Positions 1 through 6,314 are shown, numbered from the stretch's first letter. The stretch is DNA of 8,015 nucleotides from Caldiserica bacterium UBA4822 (GCA_002402295.1 DHFO01000065.1:1-8015), one strand, 5' to 3'. Numbers and translations are program-made. Notes: generated by a model from the letters alone, not told the origin.

Positions 1-1
1 T

Positions 2-355
2 GCTGACATCGAGGAAGAGCGCCGTCTGTTCTACGTCGCTTGTACGCGGGCAAAAAAGGAGCTTAATATCAGCTATTGCACGCAGCGGTCAACCTACTAC
101 GGCTCGGGGTTCCAGGAGCCTTCCCGGTTTCTTCGGGAGATGGACTTGCCCCAGGAACGGGTTTCCGAAACAACGCACGTGGGTTTTTCGCCGCTGGTCG
201 ACGGGGACGTGGTCATGCACAATATCTTTGGACAGGGCAAGGTACTTGAGGTCTACTATGACGGAACAGAGCAGTACATCGTCGTGGATTTCAAGAAGAC
301 CGGTGTCAAGAAGCTGGCTGCTCAATACGCGCAGTTGAAGAAGGTGGAGCAGTAG
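2..355 (+). CDS. UvrD/PcrA-type ATP-dependent DNA helicase, C-terminal fragment (5' end outside window)
   Basis: This is the last 117 codons of a superfamily 1 helicase that unwinds DNA during repair and replication restart. The reading frame is open from the first bases. The fragment opens with helicase motif VI (EEERRLFYVACTRAKKEL), whose arginine contacts ATP in the family. A linker then leads to a C-terminal domain starting near GDVVMHNIFGQGKV and ending GVKKLAAQYAQLKKVEQ. That ending matches the Tudor-like tail of PcrA/UvrD, which is known to bind RNA polymerase. The stop is TAG at 353-355. No clear terminator follows before the next promoter candidate. The motif VI and Tudor-tail combination makes the family firm. 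UvrD and PcrA cannot be told apart from this piece. Confidence 0.93.
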   Translation, partial: ADIEEERRLFYVACTRAKKELNISYCTQRSTYYGSGFQEPSRFLREMDLPQERVSETTHVGFSPLVDGDVVMHNIFGQGKVLEVYYDGTEQYIVVDFKKTGVKKLAAQYAQLKKVEQ

Positions 356-389
356 TGCCATACTGGTCTGGAACCCGTGCGATGCTCTC

Positions 390-417
390 TTGAAGTGGTC
401 GTGCATTGTAGTATAGT
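390..417 (+). promoter_or_regulatory. Candidate sigma-70-type promoter for the NfeD-SPFH unit
   Basis: TTGAAG at 390-395 and TATAGT at 412-417 are separated by 16 bases, in the gap after the helicase gene. A start of transcription near 424 would leave about 40 bases of leader before the preferred GTG start at 465. It would also place the alternative GTG at 435 almost at the transcript's 5' end. The assignment rests on box similarity only. Confidence 0.5.
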
Positions 418-449
418 ACCTTGGTTGTGACCGGGTGACAGTACGGCGC

Positions 450-458
450 GGAGAGGAG
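450..458 (+). promoter_or_regulatory. Ribosome binding site deciding the NfeD start
   Basis: GGAGAGGAG(G) lies just upstream of the GTG at 465, with five bases between its final GG and the start codon. It falls inside the reading frame of the longer version that begins at GTG 435, and no comparable site precedes 435. The shorter start is therefore preferred. Confidence 0.65.
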
Positions 459-464
459 GCGCCC

Positions 465-893
465 GTGGTCAGTTTCTGGATAGCAATTGCAGTGACCTGT
501 GCATTGGTTGATGCTTTCCTGCCCTACTACCTGCTCGTCTGGTTTTCCGGAGGGGCTCTAGTTGCGCTGCTGTTTGATTGGGCCGGGTTCAATACCTCGG
601 TGCAGTTCGTCGTGTTCTTCCTGGCATCGTTTGCACTCATAGCGTTCGTCGGGCGGGCTGTCAATCTGCGCCTGCTGAGAGGTGGTCCTGGCATGAGAAC
701 GAACGTGGACGACATTATTGGCAAGACAGCAGCCGTAGTGATGGCTATTCCGGCCGGAGAAGCAGGCCGCGTAGCCCTCAAAGGCACTACCTGGAGAGCA
801 GTTCTGGACGACGAGGCCGCGACCGCTGCAGTCGGCGAACGAGTGGTCGTCCTGTCGATAGAAGGCGTGACCCTGACGGTCCGAAAGGAGTAG
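465..893 (+). CDS. NfeD-like membrane protein with C-terminal OB-fold domain
   Basis: The protein is 142 residues from GTG 465; a 152-residue version from GTG 435 lacks a ribosome site. The first two thirds are strongly hydrophobic, with about three membrane segments near residues 3-19, 22-40 and 46-64. From about residue 78 to the end lies a soluble beta-rich domain containing DIIGKTAAVV, a central W110 and SIEGVTLTVRKE. This is the typical layout of the NfeD OB-fold (IGK...W...VEG..L.V). The length fits the short NfeD class without the ClpP-like protease domain. Family members partner with SPFH proteins in membrane microdomains, and an SPFH gene starts nine bases downstream, which strengthens the call. 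The precise cellular role is not known from the sequence. Confidence 0.87.
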   Translation: MVSFWIAIAVTCALVDAFLPYYLLVWFSGGALVALLFDWAGFNTSVQFVVFFLASFALIAFVGRAVNLRLLRGGPGMRTNVDDIIGKTAAVVMAIPAGEAGRVALKGTTWRAVLDDEAATAAVGERVVVLSIEGVTLTVRKE

Positions 894-902
894 GAGGAAT
901 AC

Positions 903-1868
903 ATGCCAAGCACATTTCCGTGGGCGATTTTCTGGTGGCTCGTCGCGATTGTTGTTGTCGTCGTCTTTGCACTGCGGTACATCGTCATTGTTCGTCAGAG
1001 TACGGCTGTTATTGTCGAGCGCCTTGGCAAGTTTAGCCGCGAACTCAAGCCAGGCCTTCACTTCCTGATTCCTATCATCGACAGTGTGCGAGCTACCGTT
1101 GACCTGCGTGAGCAGGCATGGGACTACCCGCCCCAGCCTGTCATCACCAAGGACAACGTTCCTACAAGCATTGACATTGTCCTGTACTACTACATTACAG
1201 ACCCCGTGAAATCTGTCTACGAAGTCCGAAACCTGAACGAAGCTATTCTTAAGCTTACGATGACGTCCATCCGCAACATTGCCGGCAGCCTGAACCTCGA
1301 TGAACTGCTGGTATCGCGTGAGAACGTCAACAACGAGCTTACGCAGATTGTTGACGTGGCAACCGATCCATGGGGTGTCAAGGTCACTCGTGCTGAAATC
1401 AAGGCTGTCAATCCGCCGGCCGAAATTCTCGAAGCCATGACGAGGCAGATGAAGGCCGAGCGCAGCAAGCGTGCCGTCATTCTTGAAGCTGAGGGCTTCA
1501 AGGAAGCTGAGATCAACAAGGCAGAGGGTGAGAAGCAGGGAGCTATTCTTCGTGCAGAAGGTGATCGGCAACAGAAGATACTGATTGCAGAAGGCGAAGC
1601 GCAGGCACTTATTACAGTTGCCAACGCCCGCAAGGAAGCAACCATCGCGTATTTCAACGGTATTCACGAAGGCGGTGCCTCGAACGATGTGCTGGCACTG
1701 AAATACATGGAAACGCTTGAAGCAATCAGCGCCAACCCCTCGAACAAAGTCTTCCTTCCATATGAGAGCAGTGCGCTCATGGGAAGCCTGGGATCCATCA
1801 AGGAGTTGTTCCAGGGTGTTCCTCCCGTGCCCACCGCGAAAGCTGCGAAATCTGAGGCATCGAAGTAA
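903..1868 (+). CDS. SPFH/band-7 domain protein (stomatin/QmcA-like)
   Basis: This 321-residue protein begins at ATG 903, after AGGAGG at 892-897 that overlaps the NfeD stop. Residues 7-30 form one N-terminal membrane segment (FPWAIFWWLVAIVVVVV). The SPFH domain follows, with VIVERLGKFSRELKPGLHFLIP near 37-57, DLREQAWDYPPQPVITKDN near 67-85, and VTRAEIKAVNPP near 161-172. Residues 180-245 are an Ala/Glu/Lys-rich helical stretch with repeated EAEG or RAEG units, expected to be a coiled coil driving oligomer rings. The Lys/Ala-rich tail (VPTAKAAKSEASK) is probably disordered. Stomatin-type proteins scaffold membrane domains and often modulate membrane proteases. It closely follows NfeD, as in many genomes, and a stem-loop follows the stop. 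The family is certain; the specific partner is unknown. Confidence 0.93.
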   Translation: MPSTFPWAIFWWLVAIVVVVVFALRYIVIVRQSTAVIVERLGKFSRELKPGLHFLIPIIDSVRATVDLREQAWDYPPQPVITKDNVPTSIDIVLYYYITDPVKSVYEVRNLNEAILKLTMTSIRNIAGSLNLDELLVSRENVNNELTQIVDVATDPWGVKVTRAEIKAVNPPAEILEAMTRQMKAERSKRAVILEAEGFKEAEINKAEGEKQGAILRAEGDRQQKILIAEGEAQALITVANARKEATIAYFNGIHEGGASNDVLALKYMETLEAISANPSNKVFLPYESSALMGSLGSIKELFQGVPPVPTAKAAKSEASK

Positions 1869-1889
1869 CGTCTGGCGTGTGTCGTCTGC

Positions 1890-1917
1890 AACCGCCGGCC
1901 CGCAGGAGCCGGCGGTT
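1890..1917 (+). terminator. Intrinsic-terminator-like stem-loop after the SPFH gene
   Basis: AACCGCCGGC at 1890-1899 is the exact reverse complement of GCCGGCGGTT at 1908-1917, with an eight-base loop. This gives a perfect GC-rich 10-bp stem starting 22 bases after the SPFH stop. Only a short T run (TTT at 1916-1918) follows the stem, so termination efficiency is uncertain. Position and symmetry make it the likely end of the NfeD-SPFH transcript. Confidence 0.72.
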
Positions 1918-1974
1918 TCCATGTCGGTACGGAATTCGGTCGTGACCTTGCGGCTGGCGAACTCATCGTACCAC

Positions 1975-1988
1975 AGGACTTCTGTCCT
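1975..1988. repeat. Short inverted repeat abutting the upstream edge of the second promoter
   Basis: AGGAC (1975-1979), TTCT, GTCCT (1984-1988) form a perfect 5-bp inverted repeat ending four bases before the -35 candidate at 1993. It could be an operator half-site pair or a small hairpin. Five-base arms occur by chance often enough that this is only a candidate. Confidence 0.3.
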
Positions 1989-1992
1989 CACT

Positions 1993-2020
1993 TTGGAAAA
2001 AGGTCCAGTTGGTCTATAAC
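1993..2020 (+). promoter_or_regulatory. Candidate sigma-70-type promoter for the PreT/PreA-like pair
   Basis: TTGGAA at 1993-1998 and TATAAC at 2015-2020 have a 16-base spacer and lie downstream of the SPFH terminator-like hairpin. The predicted transcript start, near 2027, lies after the TTG at 2022. That argues against the longer reading frame beginning there and gives a leader of about 90 bases before ATG 2118. Confidence 0.5.
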
Positions 2021-2107
2021 ATTGTCCGGCGGCATCCATTCATCGGTCAGAGTGGTGCCTGCCTTCGGACAGGGCCCGACATTCGTTGGCACTGAGAAGC
2101 TCATCTT

Positions 2108-2113
2108 GGGAGG
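2108..2113 (+). promoter_or_regulatory. Ribosome binding site deciding the PreT-like start
   Basis: GGGAGG, four bases upstream of ATG 2118, supports this start over the in-frame TTG at 2022. Starting at 2118 also gives the N-terminus expected for the family, with about 20 residues before the first cysteine of the Fe-S domain. Confidence 0.7.
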
Positions 2114-2117
2114 AATC

Positions 2118-3383
2118 ATGGGAGAATTCGAGAGTACTCTGAACCGGCAGCAGGCTGCGATCGAGGCGGAGCGCTGCCTGTACTGTTATGATGCCCCTTG
2201 CGAGGCGAAGTGCCCAGCCCATGTGCCTATTCCGGAGTTCATCCAGTCCATTCGGAGTGGAAACATGCATGGAGCCCGCGTCCTTGTGCAGGAAGCGCAC
2301 CCGCTCATCGAAATCTGCGGCCGCATCTGTCCGGAGGAGGAGTTCTGCCAGTCTGTCTGCACAAGAGCGAAGGTTGATAAGCCTGTCCGCATTCGAGAGC
2401 TGCACCGCTTTGTGACTGATAGTACCGACGCTGCGGAGCGTCTAGACATACCGGCGGAGAGTCGAGACCGCGTCGCCGTTGTTGGAGCAGGGCCTGCCGG
2501 TCTTGCCTGTGCGCGCGAGCTCAGGCTGAAGGGTATCCGCTGTGAGGTGTTTGACGCCCGCAGGTTGGGAGGCGTTCCGGCGCAGGAAGTGTCATGGAAC
2601 CGGTGTCCACGAGAGGTACAGGAACGTGAGATGCACCTGCTCGCATCGAAGTTCATTGACGAAGTGCATATAGAACGCGTCACCGATGTCGGATCCCTCA
2701 TGCGCGAATACGCGGCTGTTTTCATCGCTACGGGACTTCCTGCCGAGAGCGATCTGCCCATCGATGGAGTGGAGCTCGTCGGAGTTTTCCATGCGCGCGA
2801 GTTGCTCCGAACGGTCAAGGCAGGTATGGCAAGTGGTACAGGCCGGCGCGTTGGGGTTGTCGGCGGCGGCAATGTTGCCATTGAAGTCGCGTCCGTCCTT
2901 CGGCAGGAAGACCCCACCCGGGACGTCACCGTCGTGTACCGTCGAAGTATCAAAGAATTGAAAGCGTTCAGAGAGGAAATCGACGAAGCCACCAGGCTCG
3001 GGGTCACGTACCAGTTTCTGGCGATTCCAGACTGTATCCTTGGCGAAACTCATGTGAACGGACTGCAGGTTACCCAGGCGCGCCTCTGCGAGGAGGATGA
3101 GTCGGGGAGGTGCCGCTTTGAACCGCTGCCCGCGTCCAGTTACGTCATTCCTCTTGACACGGTGGTGATTGCTGTTGGTCAACGGCCAGATGACGATGTG
3201 TTCCATGGAATCGGCAGAAGCAGCAGCGGGTTGATAAAAGTGGGAGAGAACATGCAGACCAGTATGCCCGGCGTCTTCGCGGGAGGGGATGTCGTGTCTG
3301 GCGCACGGACGGTGGTGGAGGCCGTGCGTGATGGCAAGAAAGCCGCTGATGCCATTGTGGCGTATATGGCGGGAGGCAAGTAA
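2118..3383 (+). CDS. PreT-like NAD(P)H-dependent Fe-S flavoprotein (dihydropyrimidine dehydrogenase small-subunit family)
   Basis: The protein has 421 residues, close to the roughly 410 of E. coli PreT. It belongs to the GltD/PreT/NfnB group, which passes electrons from NAD(P)H through FAD and two Fe-S clusters to a partner. Cysteines 20, 23, 28, 32, 67, 71, 77 and 81 form the N-terminal cluster domain. An FAD Rossmann motif (GAGPAG) is at 123-128, and a second nucleotide motif (GGGNVA) at 249-254 is followed by VVYRRS near 272. The basic residues R275, R276 and K282 line up with positions that, as I recall, bind the NADPH phosphate in mammalian enzyme, so NADPH use is plausible. The closing FAD motif PGVFAGGDVVSGA is near 384-396. 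Two oddities: His96 replaces the glutamine that completes a cluster in mammalian enzyme, and the usual IPxFRLP stretch reads VSWNRCP. The stop overlaps the PreA-like start by one base. Confidence 0.86.
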   Translation: MGEFESTLNRQQAAIEAERCLYCYDAPCEAKCPAHVPIPEFIQSIRSGNMHGARVLVQEAHPLIEICGRICPEEEFCQSVCTRAKVDKPVRIRELHRFVTDSTDAAERLDIPAESRDRVAVVGAGPAGLACARELRLKGIRCEVFDARRLGGVPAQEVSWNRCPREVQEREMHLLASKFIDEVHIERVTDVGSLMREYAAVFIATGLPAESDLPIDGVELVGVFHARELLRTVKAGMASGTGRRVGVVGGGNVAIEVASVLRQEDPTRDVTVVYRRSIKELKAFREEIDEATRLGVTYQFLAIPDCILGETHVNGLQVTQARLCEEDESGRCRFEPLPASSYVIPLDTVVIAVGQRPDDDVFHGIGRSSSGLIKVGENMQTSMPGVFAGGDVVSGARTVVEAVRDGKKAADAIVAYMAGGK

Positions 3384-4624
3384 TGTACAGGGAACACGAC
3401 CTTTCATATGACTTCCTTGGTATTCATCTCGAGAACCCCTTCATTCTCTCGGCTGGACCGCCAACGGACGAACTGGATATGGCGGTTGACGGCCTGAAGG
3501 CGGGGTGGGCCGGAGTGGTGCTCAAGACCACCTCTGTTGAGGAGAATCCTGTCAATCTGAAGTATCCGATGATGTCCTCATTCGGCACAGCTGCCCACAA
3601 GGTGTGGGGTCTCGGCAACATTGACCTCATCTCGAGGTACCACATAGGAGAGATCTGCGCGCGTGTCTCCACCCTCAAACACCTGTTTCCAAGCAAGATG
3701 ATTGCAGCATCCATCATGGGGTCCAGGAAGGAAGACTGGCAGTCGCTCGTGTGGCAGCTCCGGAAGGCAGGCATAGACTTGATTGAGTGCAGCTTCAGCT
3801 GCCCTCAGGGAAGCATGGGCGAGGCTCCAGGAAAGATGCTGGCACAAAGCGTCGAAGCTACTGAAAAAGTCGCACGATGGGTCAAGGAAGCTGCAGACGA
3901 TACACCGGTATTGATCAAGATTACGCCACAGGTTACAGACATCGTCGAGGTTGCCCGGGCCCTTCAGCGCACAGGTGTGGATGGCGTCACCGCCAGCAAC
4001 TCTGTTCCCGCCCTGATTGGTGTTGATGTGGAGACAATGGAACCCCGTCCGTCTGTGTGGGGGGATGGCGCATACTCCGGCATGACCGGTATGGCCATCA
4101 AACCCTTGACCCTTCGCACTATTGCGGAAATCGCGCGCAATGTCGAGATCACGATCAGTGGGAACGGAGGAGCATATTCGTGGAGTGATGCTGTCGAGCT
4201 CATGGCGGTCGGAGCTTCCAACGTGCAGTTCTGCACGATGCCAATGCACTACGGGTTTGGCGTCATTCGCGACCTTACGTCTGGCATGGCTGACTATCTT
4301 GAACGCATGGGGTTCAGATCACCGCGCGATATCGTCGGCAAAGCCTTGTCGCACATCAAGGCGCAGGAGGACCTGAGTGCTCCCGTGACCTACTCTGATA
4401 TTGACCTGGACAAGTGTGTGGGGTGCGGGGGCTGCTTTCGTGCATGCAGGGACGGTGGTCACCGGGCTATCGTCTGGGACAGCGTCAAACGCCAGCCGTC
4501 CGTGGACACGGAGCGTTGTCCTGGCTGTGGCCAGTGCATGCAGGTGTGCCCTGTGAACGCAATTCGCATGAAAGAGGAAATCGATCAGCACCTGCACTAC
4601 TTCGAGTTCAGAGGAGCGCGCTGA
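3383..4624 (+). CDS. PreA-like FMN/4Fe-4S dehydrogenase (dihydropyrimidine dehydrogenase catalytic-subunit family, divergent active site)
   Basis: The protein has 413 residues, the usual PreA length. Residues 1-315 form a dihydroorotate/dihydropyrimidine dehydrogenase-type FMN barrel, and 340-395 carry two 4Fe-4S motifs (C345, C348, C351, C355 and C379, C382, C385, C389). Retained active-site landmarks are KTT at 48-50, N79 in GNIDLIS, the cysteine C140 in FSCPQG, K179 in IKITPQVTDI, and N206. By my alignment from memory to mammalian enzyme, the substrate asparagine of NLSCPHG is Ser137, the following histidine is Gln142, and the threonine after the second asparagine is Ser207. Electrons should come from the upstream PreT-like partner. 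Its ATG shares one base with that gene's TAA, and GGGAGG at 3371-3376 serves as ribosome site, implying translational coupling. No dihydropyrimidinase or beta-ureidopropionase gene is nearby. The fold and partner are firm; pyrimidine as substrate is doubtful. Confidence 0.85.
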   Translation: MYREHDLSYDFLGIHLENPFILSAGPPTDELDMAVDGLKAGWAGVVLKTTSVEENPVNLKYPMMSSFGTAAHKVWGLGNIDLISRYHIGEICARVSTLKHLFPSKMIAASIMGSRKEDWQSLVWQLRKAGIDLIECSFSCPQGSMGEAPGKMLAQSVEATEKVARWVKEAADDTPVLIKITPQVTDIVEVARALQRTGVDGVTASNSVPALIGVDVETMEPRPSVWGDGAYSGMTGMAIKPLTLRTIAEIARNVEITISGNGGAYSWSDAVELMAVGASNVQFCTMPMHYGFGVIRDLTSGMADYLERMGFRSPRDIVGKALSHIKAQEDLSAPVTYSDIDLDKCVGCGGCFRACRDGGHRAIVWDSVKRQPSVDTERCPGCGQCMQVCPVNAIRMKEEIDQHLHYFEFRGAR

Positions 4625-4674
4625 GGGGGAACATTCAACCGATGCCGAGTGCTGGCGCGAACATCTGCCTACCA

Positions 4675-4692
4675 GGTCAGTTGAGTGTGACC
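4675..4692. repeat. Inverted repeat overlapping the third promoter's -35 box (operator candidate)
   Basis: GGTCA (4675-4679), an eight-base spacer and TGACC (4688-4692) form a perfect 5-bp inverted repeat. The spacer contains the -35 candidate TTGAGT at 4681-4686. This geometry suits a dimeric regulator that blocks polymerase, but there is no second copy of the complete repeat in the window to support it. Confidence 0.35.
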
Positions 4693-4708
4693 GCGAAGTC
4701 CCTATACT
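4681..4708 (+). promoter_or_regulatory. Candidate sigma-70-type promoter for the decarboxylase operon
   Basis: TTGAGT at 4681-4686 and TATACT at 4703-4708 are 16 bases apart, in the 133-base gap between the PreA-like gene and the carboxyltransferase gene. Transcription would start near 4715, leaving a leader of about 43 bases. No terminator is seen between 4625 and 4680, so read-through from the upstream genes is also likely. Confidence 0.5.
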
Positions 4709-4716
4709 TGCTAAGA

Positions 4717-4734
4717 GTGCGGGCGGGTTCGCAC
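4717..4734 (+). other. Small hairpin at the predicted 5' end of the decarboxylase mRNA
   Basis: GTGCG (4717-4721) and CGCAC (4730-4734) pair around an eight-base G-rich loop. The hairpin would begin within a few bases of the predicted transcript start and end 12 bases before the ribosome site GAGGAGG at 4747-4753. It may protect the 5' end. The stem is short and there is no T run, so it is not a terminator. Confidence 0.3.
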
Positions 4735-4757
4735 GTTCTGCACGGTGAGGAGGCAGC

Positions 4758-6305
4758 ATGAGTGACGGTGAGCGGTACTCGATACTTCGTCAGAAGAGGA
4801 ATCAAATCCTCGCGGGAGGAGGGGCGGACCGGGTCAGGAAGCAGCATGAGGCTGGCAAACTGACGGCTCGCGAGCGCATTGACCTCCTCCTGGATTCTGG
4901 AACCTTCCAGGAGGAAAACGTCTTCGTCAGCCACAGGAACACGGGGTTTGGCTTGGATAGGCAGGAACTTCCGGGCGATGGGGTAGTCACGGGTCACGGA
5001 TATGTAGACGGCCGTTTGGTGTTTGTCTACTCCCAGGATTTCACTGTGGCAGGAGGATCATTGGGGGAAATGCACGCGGCGAAGATTGCGCGGGTGCAGG
5101 ATCTGGCATTGAAGTACGGTGCCCCCATTGTGAGTATCAGTGACTCGGGAGGTGCACGGATTCAGGAAGGGATTGACTCCCTGAAAGGATACGCAAGCAT
5201 CTTCTACCGGAACACGATCAGTTCTGGCGTCATTCCTCAAATATCGATGATTGCCGGTCCCTGTGCGGGCGGGGCTGTCTACTCGCCTGGTATCATGGAC
5301 TTTGTTGTCATGACAGAGCAGGCCAGGATGTTCATAACTGGGCCGAAAGTTATTGAGAGCGTAACAGGCGAACAGGTAAGCGACGACGAGCTGGGGGGGC
5401 TGGGCGTCCATGCCGAGAAGAGTGGCAACGTGCACCTTGCTGCGGCAAATGACGAGGAAGCTATCTCTCTGATCCGGGAGCTCTTGTCGTATCTTCCTTC
5501 CAATAACAGCGAGGATGCTCCCGAACAAGAGAATAATGACAGTGTGGACCGCACTACGCCGGAAATTGGGGAAATCATTCCCGTGGAGGCCAACAAGCCG
5601 TATGATGTCAGGAGTGTTATCCAGAGTCTGGCCGACAATGGCCGATTCTTCGAGATAGCGGAGGGATTCGCCAAGTCCATTTGCGTGGGATTCACGCGCA
5701 TGGGCGGGCAGGTTATTGGTGTTGTCGCGAACCAGTCAAGGTTTCTTGCTGGCGTCCTGGACATTGACAGCTCGGACAAGGCTGCACGATTTGTGCGCTT
5801 TTGCGACGCTTTCAACATTCCGCTCCTCACACTTGTTGACGTTGGAGGTTACCTTCCGGGGGTCGACCAGGAACACGGGGGCATTATCCGACACGGTGCC
5901 AAGCTTCTTTATGCATTCTCCGAGTGTACTGTTCCCAAAGTCACCGTCATCCTGAGAAAGGCATATGGCGGAGCCTACATTGCGATGTCATGCCGGGACC
6001 TCGGAGCAGATTTTGTTTTCGCTTTGCCTTCCGCCGAAATTGCGGTGATGGGAGCAGACGGGGCGGCACAGATTATCTTTGCTAAAGAGATTCGTGACGC
6101 ATCAGACCCTGAGGCAACACGCCGGCAGCTGATAGCTGACTATAAGGAGAAGTTGTACAACCCATACGTTGCGGGAGAGCGCGGCCTGGTTGACGATATC
6201 CTGGAGCCGAGTGAACTGCGGAGTCGCGTGATCAGGTCGTTTGGGGCGGCTCGGAACAAGCGGGAGGACAGGCCATTGCGCAAGCATGGCAACATTCCGC
6301 TGTAG
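4758..6305 (+). CDS. mmdA: Acyl-CoA carboxyltransferase, decarboxylase alpha subunit (methylmalonyl-CoA decarboxylase/PccB family)
   Basis: This 515-residue biotin-dependent carboxyltransferase has the two crotonase-fold halves of its family. It starts at ATG 4758, four bases after GAGGAGG. The first half has KLTARERIDLLLD near 34-46, SDSGGARIQEG near 129-138 and the oxyanion-hole segment GPCAGGAVYSPGIMD near 167-181. An acidic linker follows near 250-275. The second half has VDVGGYLPGVDQEHGGIIRHGA near 360-381, the second oxyanion segment AYGGAYIAM at 402-410, and PSAEIAVMGADGA near 424-436. In a sodium-pump decarboxylase this subunit takes CO2 from the acyl-CoA onto carrier-bound biotin. 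Residue 408 is Ile where actinobacterial propionyl-CoA carboxylases have Asp; AYIAM is usual for MmdA-type proteins. Carrier and membrane beta genes follow, and no biotin carboxylase is seen. Methylmalonyl-CoA is the best substrate guess; glutaconyl- or malonyl-CoA remain possible. Confidence 0.88.
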   Translation: MSDGERYSILRQKRNQILAGGGADRVRKQHEAGKLTARERIDLLLDSGTFQEENVFVSHRNTGFGLDRQELPGDGVVTGHGYVDGRLVFVYSQDFTVAGGSLGEMHAAKIARVQDLALKYGAPIVSISDSGGARIQEGIDSLKGYASIFYRNTISSGVIPQISMIAGPCAGGAVYSPGIMDFVVMTEQARMFITGPKVIESVTGEQVSDDELGGLGVHAEKSGNVHLAAANDEEAISLIRELLSYLPSNNSEDAPEQENNDSVDRTTPEIGEIIPVEANKPYDVRSVIQSLADNGRFFEIAEGFAKSICVGFTRMGGQVIGVVANQSRFLAGVLDIDSSDKAARFVRFCDAFNIPLLTLVDVGGYLPGVDQEHGGIIRHGAKLLYAFSECTVPKVTVILRKAYGGAYIAMSCRDLGADFVFALPSAEIAVMGADGAAQIIFAKEIRDASDPEATRRQLIADYKEKLYNPYVAGERGLVDDILEPSELRSRVIRSFGAARNKREDRPLRKHGNIPL

Positions 6306-6314
6306 GAGTTGCAG

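Noticed and set aside
421..440. CRP-like site (TGTGA half-sites near 426 and 4686)
   Set aside because: The second half-site TCACA at the required spacing is missing in both places, so single TGTGA matches carry little weight.
435..464. NfeD start at GTG 435
   Set aside because: The ribosome site GGAGAGGAGG lies within this segment and is correctly spaced for GTG 465. No such site precedes 435.
558..2039. 493-codon open frame on the minus strand across NfeD, SPFH and the following gap
   Set aside because: It is antisense to two well-recognised genes. Its translation is rich in Cys, His, Arg and Asn without any family motif, and it crosses the terminator-like hairpin. It is a shadow frame.
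2022..2117. N-terminal extension of the PreT-like protein from TTG 2022
   Set aside because: The start would lie upstream of the predicted transcript start, lacks a ribosome site, and adds 32 residues absent from the family. ATG 2118 has GGGAGG and the expected N-terminus.
2186..3007. 273-codon minus-strand frame within the PreT-like gene
   Set aside because: It is antisense to a gene with clear Fe-S, FAD and NAD(P)H motifs. Its Ser/Thr/Arg-rich translation is typical of a GC-biased shadow.
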